From an uncultured Pseudomonadales bacterium (lineage in GTDB: Bacteria > Pseudomonadota > Gammaproteobacteria > Pseudomonadales > Balneatricaceae), in NCBI GenBank assembly GCA_937773555.1, contig CALJVT010000002.1, positions 830,834 to 894,833 on the forward strand: a stretch of 64,000 bases of DNA. The letters run 5' to 3'. The notes beneath the pieces were generated by a model. It had not been told where the DNA came from. It did no database searches and was given only the letters and a program-made list of their open reading frames with translations. The position numbers and the translations under genes are program-made. This document shows, in pieces, positions 37,386 to 46,754 of this stretch (the stretch's first letter is position 1; each line of letters opens with the position of its first letter).

Positions 37386-39836
37386 TTAATGCTTTATAGA
37401 GGTCTTTAGCAGAGGTTTTAAATGCACTTTGCAGGGCATTCGGACGGCGGCAACTTCCAACTCATAGTCTCCGGCCTCAATGTAATCCTTATCGACACCC
37501 TTTGGATCGCGGACATAACCATATCCAATGGACTGTTTTACCGTGTAGCCAAAGCCTCCGGAGGATAACCAGCCCACGCGTATGCCATTACGGTATATGG
37601 TTTCCCGGCCCAAAAGAACAACATCTGGATCATTAACTGTAAAACCTGCCAACATTTTCTTAACCCCGTTCTGTTTTTGCAACGCCATAGCCTGACGACC
37701 TTTGAAGGGCTGATTTGTCGCCATTTTTACCGCCCAACCAAGCCCAGCCTCGTATGGTGTGTGATCTGGACCTAGGTCTGAACCCCAGGCGCGATACCCC
37801 ATTTCTAGCCGGCAGCTTTCGATGGCGCGGTAACCTGCATTGATGAGCCCGTGATGTTTCCCTGCTATCATAACTACTTGGTATACGGCTGTGGCGTATT
37901 CTACGGGAAGGTGCAGTTCCCAGCCCAATTCACCAACGTAAGTTACACGCATGGCCTGTACTGGACAGCCCGCAATGCTAATTGTTTTCACAGTACCAAA
38001 TTTGAAACTGGTATTAGAAACATCGTCGTTCGTTACCAGTTGCAAAATGTCACGTGCGGTAGGCCCCATTAACGACAGCACTGCGTTTGAGGAGGTGATA
38101 TCAAACAACTGACAGTTGAGGCCAGCAGGAATATTTCGGGTAATCCAATCAAAATCGTGGGTTGCGAAACCCGTTCCAGTGACGATGTAATATTCATTAT
38201 TGGCTACACGTGCAACGGTAAGATCGCATTCAATGCCGCCACGATCATTAAGCATTTGAGTGTAAATAAGTGATCCAACAGGTTTGGCAACATTGTTGGC
38301 AGCGATCCAGCTAAGTGCTTCCAAGGCATCAGGGCCTTTAAGGGAAAACTTAGCAAACGAGCTTTGATCAAACAACACAGCAGTCTTACGAACAGCATTA
38401 TGTTCCCTGCCTACCGCGTTAAACCAGTTCTGTCGGTCAAAGCTGTAAACATCCTGCGCAGTTTCACCATACACTGCATCAGCAAACCAGTTGGGCCGCT
38501 CCCAACCTAGCTTCTCTCCAAAACAGGCCCCCTGATCTTTTAGGGTTTCATAAAGTGGGGATTGGCGACAGGGACGCCCAGACTGATTTTCCTCGTGTGG
38601 CCAATCCATTGTGTAGTGTTTACTGTAAGCCTCTACTGTGCGCGTGCGCACCCAGTCCGTATCAAAGTGCGGACGTCCAAAACGGCGAATATCGGCAGAC
38701 CAAAGATCATAGGGAGGTTCACCTGCATGCACCCATTCTGCCAGTGCCATGCCAGCGCCACCCCCTGCGGCGATGCCAAAAGCATTAAAGCCCGCACCCA
38801 CGAAGAAGTTTGATAATTCTGGCGCCTCACCGATAATAAAATTGCCATCTGGCGTAAAGCTTTCAGGCCCGTTAGTCAGGGTTTTGATGCCCACACGTTC
38901 AAGAGCTGGAACACGACCCAAGGACAATGCCATCAACTGTTCAAAGTGATCGTAATTGCTATCCAACAAAGAGTAGTGAAAACCCTTAGGAATTCCTGTA
39001 GTTGCCCAGGGGATAGGGTTTGATTCATAGCCTCCCATTACCAGCCCACCAACCTCTTCCTTGTAATAGGTTAGACGATCTGGGTCTCGAAGGGTTGGCA
39101 GGTTCTTAGGCATACCCTCAATTTCTGCGGTCACCATATACTGGTGTTCCATTGACACCAACGGCACATTTACACCAAACCGTTTGGCGAATTCCCGAGT
39201 CCATTGCCCAGCACACACCACCACTTTTTCACATTCAATGCGGCCATGTTCTGTGATGACAGCTTTAATTTTCCCATTGTCTATTTCCAGATCCAAAACC
39301 TTAGTGTCTTCAAATATCTTGGCGCCAGCCATACGTGCCCCTTTGGCTAGGGCTTGAGTAATATCTGAAGGATTAGCTTGGCCATCAGTAGGCATGAATG
39401 CGGCACCTATCACGTCATCAATATTCATCAATGGCCACAGATCAAGTGCTTCTTTGGGCGTTAGTAGGTCCATCTCCAACCCAAATGAGTGGGCTGTGGT
39501 TGCTTGACGTTTTACTTCAGTCCAGCGTTCTTTGGTACAGGCCAAGCGTAAACCACCGTTCATCTTCCAGCCAGTACTAAGCCCAGTTTCTTGCTCTATC
39601 TTGTTATAAAGTTCTACCGAATAGCCCAAAAGCTGTGTGATGTTAGCGTTAGAGCGCAATTGCCCAACCAGACCAGCAGCATGAAATGTGGTCCCAGAGG
39701 TGAGTTTTTTACGCTCAAGCAGAACGGTTTCTACGCCGATTTTGGCCAAATGGTATGCGGTTGAGCAACCAATAATACCCCCACCTATAATGACAGTTTT
39801 GGAAGAGCTAGGTAGATTATGCATAGTGGGTCTCAT
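37386..39836 (-). CDS. FAD-dependent oxidoreductase fused to GcvT-like domain (dimethylglycine/sarcosine dehydrogenase-like)
   Basis: Predicted demethylase oxidising an N-methylated amine such as dimethylglycine or sarcosine and passing the one-carbon unit to tetrahydrofolate. The 816 residues hold an FAD-binding DAO domain (~12-375, GGGIIG at 18-23), His52 in 'TTFHAAGLVG', the usual covalent-flavin position, an FAO_M linker (~375-430) and a GcvT folate domain (~430-800). The ATG at 39836 overlaps the upstream kinase stop (ATGA), which favours it over ATG 39824. Neighbouring betaine-type import genes point to glycine-betaine-derived substrates. Confidence 0.87.
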   Translation of the reverse strand: MRPTMHNLPSSSKTVIIGGGIIGCSTAYHLAKIGVETVLLERKKLTSGTTFHAAGLVGQLRSNANITQLLGYSVELYNKIEQETGLSTGWKMNGGLRLACTKERWTEVKRQATTAHSFGLEMDLLTPKEALDLWPLMNIDDVIGAAFMPTDGQANPSDITQALAKGARMAGAKIFEDTKVLDLEIDNGKIKAVITEHGRIECEKVVVCAGQWTREFAKRFGVNVPLVSMEHQYMVTAEIEGMPKNLPTLRDPDRLTYYKEEVGGLVMGGYESNPIPWATTGIPKGFHYSLLDSNYDHFEQLMALSLGRVPALERVGIKTLTNGPESFTPDGNFIIGEAPELSNFFVGAGFNAFGIAAGGGAGMALAEWVHAGEPPYDLWSADIRRFGRPHFDTDWVRTRTVEAYSKHYTMDWPHEENQSGRPCRQSPLYETLKDQGACFGEKLGWERPNWFADAVYGETAQDVYSFDRQNWFNAVGREHNAVRKTAVLFDQSSFAKFSLKGPDALEALSWIAANNVAKPVGSLIYTQMLNDRGGIECDLTVARVANNEYYIVTGTGFATHDFDWITRNIPAGLNCQLFDITSSNAVLSLMGPTARDILQLVTNDDVSNTSFKFGTVKTISIAGCPVQAMRVTYVGELGWELHLPVEYATAVYQVVMIAGKHHGLINAGYRAIESCRLEMGYRAWGSDLGPDHTPYEAGLGWAVKMATNQPFKGRQAMALQKQNGVKKMLAGFTVNDPDVVLLGRETIYRNGIRVGWLSSGGFGYTVKQSIGYGYVRDPKGVDKDYIEAGDYELEVAAVRMPCKVHLKPLLKTSIKH

Positions 39837-40714
39837 GTTTGATTGTAGTTGTTATAAGCAGTACGAAACCGCATAAGATTGTCGCTGGTGTAACTTGTGT
39901 AATCAAAGGCAATGTCAGAACTCATTTCAGACACCATGCTCCACATGGTTTCACGCAGCAAAGATGCGCACTTCATGGCGGTGTAGCGGTGCAGTAGCTG
40001 CGATGAAATAGGTGTTTCAAAATAGTTTTCCAGCAACCATATTTCTTGAGATTCATTAAGTTCGTTATTAGAGGCCAGCCCACCAAGGTCAAAAAGTGGT
40101 GAATTAAATCCGGCATAATCCCAGTCGATCAACCATAAACGCTCTCCATCATCCAGAAAGTTGGCAGCCAACAAGTCATTGTGGCCAAAAACCATATCAA
40201 ATGGGCCAGCATTAGTTTCTAGCAGGTTACCCATTTTAATCAGTTCAGGTAGCAATGTTTGGTAGGAACTTTTGGCATCTTTTAGGCTCGCTGCATAATC
40301 CCTAATAACATGAAATACCCAAAAAATAAGTGCAGGGCCACGCAGGTGTTTTGGCACCTCTAAATGACACGTCTTAATTAACGGCAGTATTCGTTTCAGG
40401 TTTTCAGGTTTACGAACATCTTCTGGAGAATAGGTTGCACACTCAATAAACTCTAGAACAGTAATGCCGGGTTCGGTATAAATAACAGCGGGCGATAAGC
40501 CTGCTGCATGAGCTGCGCGGCTAGCAGATAGTTCGTTAAAACGCATGACGTGATGCTGAGGGATGTCTTCGCCCAAACGCGCCACGTATTTTTTACCTCC
40601 GTTGGTCACAAGGTAATTTACATTAGTGATCCCGCCAGCCAAAGGAGTTGCAGAAATTTCCCCGTGCCAAAGTGGTATTGCTTTAATCCTATTCAAAGGC
40701 GTATTAGTGGCCAT
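39833..40714 (-). CDS. Choline/ethanolamine kinase-like phosphotransferase (APH family)
   Basis: The 293-residue kinase-fold protein has a LicA/choline-kinase appearance: 'LAGGITNVNYLV' at the N-lobe, the Brenner motif 'FGHNDLLAANFL' with the catalytic Asp, and the metal-binding 'LIDWDYAGFNSPLFDLGG'. The start at 40714 (MATNT) has GGAGA upstream and overlaps the permease end by 11 bp; an upstream extension in the same frame lies inside the permease gene. Its place between a betaine-type permease and a demethylating dehydrogenase suggests choline or a related quaternary amine as substrate. Confidence 0.82.
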   Translation of the reverse strand: MATNTPLNRIKAIPLWHGEISATPLAGGITNVNYLVTNGGKKYVARLGEDIPQHHVMRFNELSASRAAHAAGLSPAVIYTEPGITVLEFIECATYSPEDVRKPENLKRILPLIKTCHLEVPKHLRGPALIFWVFHVIRDYAASLKDAKSSYQTLLPELIKMGNLLETNAGPFDMVFGHNDLLAANFLDDGERLWLIDWDYAGFNSPLFDLGGLASNNELNESQEIWLLENYFETPISSQLLHRYTAMKCASLLRETMWSMVSEMSSDIAFDYTSYTSDNLMRFRTAYNNYNQT

Positions 40715-42722
40715 GTGTCGTCTCCAGTCCATAACGAATACGGGCATTTTTAGCAGATGCTGATATAACCCTGTCAGCAATAATCGCAATGAAGGCAATC
40801 GAAAGTCCAGCGATAATACCGTGTCCTGTGTCGGCTCTAGTCAGAGCGATATAAACCTCTTGGCCAAGGTCACGGGTGCCAACGAGCGCCGTAATTACCA
40901 ACATTGAAAGCGCTAGCATTATAGTCTGGTTGATTCCTAAAAGAATATTAGGCAGGGCTAGCGGAAGGCGAATTTGAGTCAAAATTTGTGTTGGGGTGCA
41001 GCCAGACACAATTCCAGCTTCAATTAGCTCGGAACTAACTGAGCGAATACCATGGGCTGCATAACGTACGGCTGGAGCCAGAGCATAAAGGACAATGGCA
41101 ATCATTGCGGTAAAGTCTCCAATACGAAACAACATGACTACAGGAATTAAATAAACAAAGCTTGGAAGTGTTTGCAACGTATCAATCACAGCACCAATGA
41201 TTTTTCCAGCCCGCTTATTAACAGCTGCCAAAATGCCCAACGGAATACCGATAACTGAGGCAATTACAACAGATACTCCACAAAGATAGACGGTGATCAT
41301 TGCTTTGGCCCACATGCCATTTGTAACAATAAATAATGTCATCAGCGCATTCATCAACGCAAGTTTCCAACCACCAAACGTCCATCCAATAAAAACCAAA
41401 AGACACGTCATCCATGGCCATGGAATACCAATAAAAAAGCGTTTTGTAGGTAACATAAAACTTTTAAGGAAAAATATTTTCACCGCTTCAAACTGATCGA
41501 AATAGTTGATATTCAAATATTTAATTGAATCATCCCAGAATGCACCAGTAGTGATAGTATGGCTCTCAGGGTAATGTTGGTACATAGGGATAAAGAAACC
41601 AACTACCATTGAGAAAATCAGCACTGTGAGAACGATCATACTGCGGGGATGGCGGTGGTATATCCTATTCCTAATTTTGGGGTGCACGTAGCTAGTGCTG
41701 CGCTCAGCGAAGGCCTGGCTCAGGCGATCTATTGCTATAGCCATAATAACAATGGCGATGCCGGCCTCAAATCCGCCACCAATATCCAGTCGGCGCAGTG
41801 AGGCCAATACATCAAATCCAAGTCCTCCAGCCCCAATCATCGACGCTATAATCACCATGTTCAACGACAGCATTATTACCTGATTGACACCAACCATGAG
41901 GCTTCCAAGGGCCGATGGTATAAGAATACGCCAAGTCATCTGAGATTGTGTGCAGCCACATATTAATCCGAAATCTGTAATTTCTGGGTCAACAGACTGC
42001 AGTGCCATTGTGGTAATACGCACCATAGGTGGCATTGCATAAATAACTGTTGCAACAAGGGCGGATACTGGGCCAAAGCCAAACATAAATAGGATTGGAA
42101 CAAGATAAGCAAATATTGGAATAGTTTGCATTAGATCTAAAGCAGGCTTTAATAGGCGACCAAACCAATGGTGGCGATAGGCCAGAATACCAAACAACAG
42201 CCCGCCTCCCACCCCAATTGGCACGGCGATCACGACAGACGCAAGTGTTATCATTGCGCTGTCCCACTGACCAAAAATCGCCAAATAACCAAAGCACGCA
42301 CCAACAATTGCAGCCAGTGTCCAATCTTTTGCATAGTGGCCAAGGGCAATCACAGCAGATAGTACCGTTAACCAGCTAAGGGGTGGCAACACTTGTACCG
42401 CACTTTTCCCTAAGCCCCGTTCAAAGCCTTCGGATAGAAGGGCACGTACAAAGTTATAGGGCTGCTCAATTACCCAAGATAGTCCACGGGTTGCTTCAGT
42501 AAAAGTGAATAGTCCAAAAGTGGCGTCTTCAACGAGCCACTGCATGGCTAACGAAACGTAGTCTTTGAGAGGGAATACCCATACCTTGGGGTATTTAACT
42601 AGCCAGTTCATGCTAATAGCATCGGCTACTAATTTCCCATAGTTGGCCAAAATAAGGGTTATGAAAAATAGGCTAATCCAGATAAAGGCTGACCTTGGAA
42701 TCCGCATTACACCCATACCCAT
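40704..42722 (-). CDS. Glycine betaine/proline-type ABC transporter permease, two domains fused
   Basis: A 672-residue membrane protein in which two ProW-like permease domains are joined (~125-330 and ~440-660). Each has the coupling motif: 'GLICGCTQSQMTWRILIPSALG' in the first and 'GIVSGCTPTQILTQIRLPLALP' in the second, each with the paired 'ALVATVIYAMPPMVRITT' / 'AMIAIVLYALAPAVRYAA' loop. Fused two-domain ProW-like permeases are known in marine bacteria. The ATG (42722) lies 3 bp after the stop of an apparently gutted ATPase gene; GAGGA lies 8 bp before it. Confidence 0.88.
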   Translation of the reverse strand: MGMGVMRIPRSAFIWISLFFITLILANYGKLVADAISMNWLVKYPKVWVFPLKDYVSLAMQWLVEDATFGLFTFTEATRGLSWVIEQPYNFVRALLSEGFERGLGKSAVQVLPPLSWLTVLSAVIALGHYAKDWTLAAIVGACFGYLAIFGQWDSAMITLASVVIAVPIGVGGGLLFGILAYRHHWFGRLLKPALDLMQTIPIFAYLVPILFMFGFGPVSALVATVIYAMPPMVRITTMALQSVDPEITDFGLICGCTQSQMTWRILIPSALGSLMVGVNQVIMLSLNMVIIASMIGAGGLGFDVLASLRRLDIGGGFEAGIAIVIMAIAIDRLSQAFAERSTSYVHPKIRNRIYHRHPRSMIVLTVLIFSMVVGFFIPMYQHYPESHTITTGAFWDDSIKYLNINYFDQFEAVKIFFLKSFMLPTKRFFIGIPWPWMTCLLVFIGWTFGGWKLALMNALMTLFIVTNGMWAKAMITVYLCGVSVVIASVIGIPLGILAAVNKRAGKIIGAVIDTLQTLPSFVYLIPVVMLFRIGDFTAMIAIVLYALAPAVRYAAHGIRSVSSELIEAGIVSGCTPTQILTQIRLPLALPNILLGINQTIMLALSMLVITALVGTRDLGQEVYIALTRADTGHGIIAGLSIAFIAIIADRVISASAKNARIRYGLETTHGH

Positions 42723-42725
42723 ATC

Positions 42726-43013
42726 CTAATCCTCAAACCAAAAAAGAGCTGAAATTCCTTTCTTTTTAAATATGTTTCCAGTGATCTTGCTACTTTTGTT
42801 CACCACACCCAGAGGTAAGTCTGACTTAAAAACTGCAATTTTAGTACTGTTTGAGATTATTTCACCGAACACACCGTTGCCTTTAGCCATAATACAGCTA
42901 AAAGTTGTGATTACATTTAAGGTTAGGGGTGAGTTTTTTTCCAGAAAACTTTCAGTACTTTGACCGTAAAGTTTCCACATATTATGAGAGGAAAATTTGG
43001 CTTGGCCGGTCAT
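42726..43013 (-). pseudogene. proV: Internally deleted remnant of a ProV-like glycine betaine ABC ATPase
   Basis: A 95-codon frame whose first part ('NMWKLYGQSTESFLEKN') looks like the N-terminus of betaine/proline importer ATPases (VWKLYG-type opening) and whose last part ('SDLPLGVVNKSSKITGNIF') looks like the end of the C-terminal CBS domain of the same proteins. Everything between, including Walker A, signature and Walker B, is missing. It sits exactly where proV belongs, between the binding protein and the permease, and ends 3 bp before the permease ATG. An in-frame deletion of ~0.9 kb (or an assembly collapse) is the simplest reading. Confidence 0.55.
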
Positions 43014-43115
43014 GTGAAAAACCTGTGTTTAGGGTTATTGATACCGCACTATTAATATGGCTCAAAAGCTGCGTGTATCTTATTGATAAAAAACGATTTA
43101 TAGGGGGATGGTAGA

Positions 43116-43146
43116 TACCGCAGGACCAGACACCAGTCCTGAGGTA
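43116..43146 (-). repeat. Hairpin after the ProX-like gene
   Basis: Eleven-bp arms (43116-43126 and 43136-43146, one mismatch) with a 9-nt loop, 18 bp after the binding-protein stop in the leftward direction. No T-run follows, so it more likely protects the mRNA end than terminates. Confidence 0.5.
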
Positions 43147-43164
43147 TTTCAAGTGTTGCCTATT

Positions 43165-44115
43165 TTATTTAGCGATCCAGCCACTCCACCGGTTCTTGTT
43201 ACTAGCCATCCAGTTGGCGACTACAGAATCAATGTCTTGGCCATTAAGGTCCACATCGCCAACCATAGCACTCATTTCTTCATTGGTCAGGGTGTAAGCT
43301 TGAACAGCAGCAAAAGCGTCTGGCCACTTATCTTCCATTCCCGCCCATGCTGCTTTCCATATGGGGCCACGTGGCTTACCACAGTCGTAAGCTGCATCAG
43401 GGTTAACTCCTACTGAAGGGTCTGAGTAACATTCAGCAGAAAACGGTGGAAACTCAACAAACTCGCCATCGTATTTGGCTGGGGCCCAATGTGGCACATA
43501 AACCCACAAAATGATTGGGGCCTTACGTTGGTAAGCAGACTCAAGTTCGGCAAACAGGGCAGCATCTGTACCCGCGTGGACTACTTCGAAGTCTAAGTTA
43601 AGTGCCTCAACTCGTTCGTCATCAAAGCCACCCCAAGTTACAGGCCCACCAACATAGCGTCCACTTGGCGCAGTTTCAGCTGTGGAGAATACTTCAGAAC
43701 AGCCTTGCAACGCCTTCCAATCTGGTAGGCCTGGACAAAGCTCTTTCATATAAAGTGGATACCACCATTCCTCTATAGCCTGCAGTCCAGTCTCGCCCGC
43801 GTTGACTACTTTGCCTGTTGCAGTGGCTTCATCTAGAGCTTCCTGGCCCGTTGTGGCCCAAATTTCCATCGCTAATGTTAAATCGCCAGTCTTCAGACCT
43901 GCAAACTGGGCAATATAATCAGCCTGAACGTATTCAACGTTGTATCCGGCCTCTTCTAAAATTGAACCCATAATTTTAGTGTTTATCAACTGGCCAGACC
44001 AATCATGTAGGGTTAGTTTTATTGGATCTGAAGATCCAATGTCAGCTAAAGTGGCACCTGACAGGAGTGTTCCAGCCAAAGCTCCAATCAATGTACTCTT
44101 AATAATATGCCTCAT
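43165..44115 (-). CDS. Glycine betaine/proline-type ABC transporter substrate-binding protein (ProX/OpuAC-like)
   Basis: Periplasmic binding protein, 316 residues, signal peptide 1-24 (cleavage near ...GATLAD). The OpuAC pattern is visible: 'LTLHDWSGQLINTKIMGSILEEAGYNVEYV', 'GDLTLAMEIWATTG' and several Trp/Tyr suitable for an aromatic cage ('EEWWYPLY', 'ILWVYVPHWAPAKYD'). Ligands of this family are quaternary amines or similar compatible solutes. It is first gene of the leftward operon; AGGAG precedes the ATG. A 11-bp inverted repeat lies upstream between it and the DeoR gene. Confidence 0.9.
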   Translation of the reverse strand: MRHIIKSTLIGALAGTLLSGATLADIGSSDPIKLTLHDWSGQLINTKIMGSILEEAGYNVEYVQADYIAQFAGLKTGDLTLAMEIWATTGQEALDEATATGKVVNAGETGLQAIEEWWYPLYMKELCPGLPDWKALQGCSEVFSTAETAPSGRYVGGPVTWGGFDDERVEALNLDFEVVHAGTDAALFAELESAYQRKAPIILWVYVPHWAPAKYDGEFVEFPPFSAECYSDPSVGVNPDAAYDCGKPRGPIWKAAWAGMEDKWPDAFAAVQAYTLTNEEMSAMVGDVDLNGQDIDSVVANWMASNKNRWSGWIAK

Positions 44116-44184
44116 ATAAGGCTCCTCTTATGTTATTGTTATTCTATTGAGCGAGACTTGCTCATTGATTTTAGTTTCACTTCA

Positions 44185-44227
44185 AAAACCACACTTGTCA
44201 ACAAATTATATAATATAGTGTGGTTTT
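44185..44227. promoter_or_regulatory. Inverted repeat in the ProX/DeoR divergent promoter region
   Basis: AAAACCACACT (44185-44195) and its exact reverse complement AGTGTGGTTTT (44217-44227), separated by 21 AT-rich bases, so the half-sites are 32 bp (about three turns) apart. It lies between two divergent genes, one of them a DeoR-family repressor, and so is a likely operator. Confidence 0.55.
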
Positions 44228-44300
44228 GATATTATAATGTTGTTAAGCGAGGGTATTTAGTTTGCTGAATACACCCGCTTTATCCATTTATGAGAAGAAT

Positions 44301-45089
44301 ATGCAAACAATTCCTACTACTTCAAACCAGCGAGAACAAGAAATTCTGCGAGAATTACGTTTGGCGGGAGGCCTAAGTCGCGTTAGTTTTCTTGCCGACC
44401 GACTGGGTGTTTCTGATGAGACAATCCGCCGAAACATTAAGTCGCTAGCTGCCCGGTCTCTTGTTAGAAAAGTGCATGGAGGAGTGCTGTTAGCTCAGAG
44501 CCTTACAGTAACTGAACAACCCTTTCAGTTACGCATGGATCAAAATGCTGCAATTAAACAGCGGTTGGCTCAAAAAGTTGCTGAAATGATTGTTGACGGT
44601 GATTCTTTATTTTTGGACATTGGTTCCACCACCGCCTATGTTGCTATGGCCCTGCGTAATCACCAGAACCTCTATATTGTCACTAATTCTCTTGCCGTTT
44701 CTCATGCATTGGCCACCCGCAACAATAACCGAATATTTTTTGCTGGAGGTGAGTTGCGGCCTCATGATGGCGGTGCATTTGGCGCAAATGCTATTAATTT
44801 CATTCGCCGTTTTAATGTACGCTATGCGATTTTTTCGATCGGCGCTATAAATGCAGATGTTGGCTTTATGCTGCACGATATTCAGGAAGCTGACCTTTCC
44901 AGCGAAGCTGCAGCCCGGGCGCAAACACGAATTATTATCGCTGACAGCAGTAAGTTTGGACAGCGCGCACCTATTGCTGTGGAGGATCCAAGCCAGTTTG
45001 ATCTTCTGATAACAGACCAAGCACCAGGTGATGATATTTCAGCGATGCTGACTGAAAACTCAATTTCTACTGTATTACCAGAACCCTAG
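44301..45089 (+). CDS. DeoR-family transcriptional regulator
   Basis: The 262-residue regulator has an N-terminal DeoR helix-turn-helix (~8-62: 'QREQEILRELRLAGGLSRVSFLADRLGVSDETIRRNIKSLAARSL') and a C-terminal DeoRC sensor domain with 'GDSLFLDIGSTTAYVA', 'IVTNSLAVSHALA' and 'ADSSKFGQRAPI'. DeoRC domains usually sense sugar phosphates or similar small metabolites. The ATG at 44301 has AGAAG upstream; a TTG 13 codons earlier is less likely. It is divergent from the ProX operon, its probable target. Confidence 0.88.
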   Translation: MQTIPTTSNQREQEILRELRLAGGLSRVSFLADRLGVSDETIRRNIKSLAARSLVRKVHGGVLLAQSLTVTEQPFQLRMDQNAAIKQRLAQKVAEMIVDGDSLFLDIGSTTAYVAMALRNHQNLYIVTNSLAVSHALATRNNNRIFFAGGELRPHDGGAFGANAINFIRRFNVRYAIFSIGAINADVGFMLHDIQEADLSSEAAARAQTRIIIADSSKFGQRAPIAVEDPSQFDLLITDQAPGDDISAMLTENSISTVLPEP

Positions 45090-45302
45090 TCTTTACTAAA
45101 CTAATTGTCCCCTCCCATGAGTTTTTAACTGTAGTTTACGACACGCAGCTGCTGGTTAAGTCGTGATATAAGACTTTAAGAAACTAAGCACTCAACATTT
45201 ATTAAGCATTATTGTTATATTAATTGTGGTATTTTTTAGATTGGTTGGTTATTAAATTTTCATTAACTTCTCTTTATGTAGCCACAAGAGGTGGTCTCTA
45301 GC

Positions 45303-46754
45303 ATGAACAAGCAATTTACTATCGCTCAAAAAATCGGCCTGATGTTTCGGTATGATGAGAATGTGCCGCAAGATATGGAAGGGTGGATTGAGCAGCAGCT
45401 TCGAGCGCCATCGCCTGCGTTGGGCATCGCTAACACCAGTGCCAAAGTGACGCAATGGCCAGATGAGTTGCAGCCAAATTTATCCAAACGTGCGGGTATG
45501 TGGCGTCGTTACAGGGCCTTAAAAAAACAGCAACGAGAGGGTAAAAATGGGCAAGACACAGAGGCTGCACGCCAAGCCAATAGACACGAAAATTTAATGC
45601 AAGAAAAAGATGAACATAGGTTTGTTCAGCGCAATGTCTATGGTGCAGATCAAGTTAAGCTGCGGTTAACGTCTTTTTGGGCTAATCACTTCACCATTGG
45701 TAATACTTTTGATACGGGTCAATTAATTGGCCATGCCATTGACGAAGGTATCCTTGCTAAGCTCAATGGCAGCTTTGCTGATATGCTTTATGGCATGACT
45801 ACTCACCCAGGTATGCTGACCTATTTGGATAATGTGTGGAGTGCGGGCGAGCGTTCAGTACAAGCCAAACACTGTCGTCGCAAACCAGATTGCCAAGCAG
45901 GTTTAAATGATAATCTAGGGCGCGAGTTGTTAGAGCTACACACCGTTTCTGTTGCGGCGGGTTATTCTGAAGACGATATTCGTGCAGCTGCTCAAGTATT
46001 AGCTGGTTGGGGTATCGACTTTGGGGAAGAATTGTCCGCTATGCGTGAAAAAACGGGTAGCAATAATCATTGGAACGCTTACAAAAAACGTTGGGCAGAA
46101 CCTGGTCCCAAAAAAGTGATGGGCCAAACCATTTATGCTGGCCGCAGTGGTCTGCGTCAGCTAACAGATTTTCTTGCTAGTCATGATCACACCATTAACT
46201 ATATTTCTACTAAATTGTGTCACCACTTTATCAGTGATAGCCCCACTAAAGCTCACATTGAGTCTGTTAAATCAGTGTGGCACCAGAGTAACGGTGATCT
46301 AAACACCATTCACACTCAAGTGCTTAAACTTGCCATTAATTCACCTGATGCAAAATTTCTGTGGCCAATGACCTGGCTGTTCCAGGTTGTTCGTTTGTCT
46401 GGAGCGACTTACTTTAAAGGGTGGGAAAATACACATCATTATGATGACAAACTGATGCATACTAAAAAAGTTTTTGAAGAATTAGGCCAATCTTTTTGGA
46501 GCCTGCGGCAGCCTGATGGCTACCCTAATGATAAGGCAGAATGGATGTCTGCAGAAATGTTTGAGCGCCGGGTTCGTTTTGCTGACGCTATCTATAAAAA
46601 TGGTAGAACACGTCCCTCCGTCAATAAGATAATGGATCGTATTGGCGCCGCAGAGCAAACGAGAGCTTTGGTTGCCAGTGTGGGCCCTTCGCCTAAGGAT
46701 CAATTCATTACCCTTATGTGCAGTCCAGAGTTAATGGGGTTGGAATATGTCTAA
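45303..46754 (+). CDS. DUF1800 family protein
   Basis: A 483-residue protein recognisable as DUF1800: N-terminal 'IAQKIGLMFRYDENVPQDMEGWIEQQL', central 'KLRLTSFWANHFTI', 'NDNLGRELLELHTVS' and 'YSEDDIRAAAQVLAGWGI'. No signal peptide is obvious here. The gene overlaps the following DUF1501 gene by 8 bp; this pair is widespread in bacteria and of unknown role. The ATG 45303 is preceded by AAGAGGTGG. Confidence 0.85.
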   Translation: MNKQFTIAQKIGLMFRYDENVPQDMEGWIEQQLRAPSPALGIANTSAKVTQWPDELQPNLSKRAGMWRRYRALKKQQREGKNGQDTEAARQANRHENLMQEKDEHRFVQRNVYGADQVKLRLTSFWANHFTIGNTFDTGQLIGHAIDEGILAKLNGSFADMLYGMTTHPGMLTYLDNVWSAGERSVQAKHCRRKPDCQAGLNDNLGRELLELHTVSVAAGYSEDDIRAAAQVLAGWGIDFGEELSAMREKTGSNNHWNAYKKRWAEPGPKKVMGQTIYAGRSGLRQLTDFLASHDHTINYISTKLCHHFISDSPTKAHIESVKSVWHQSNGDLNTIHTQVLKLAINSPDAKFLWPMTWLFQVVRLSGATYFKGWENTHHYDDKLMHTKKVFEELGQSFWSLRQPDGYPNDKAEWMSAEMFERRVRFADAIYKNGRTRPSVNKIMDRIGAAEQTRALVASVGPSPKDQFITLMCSPELMGLEYV

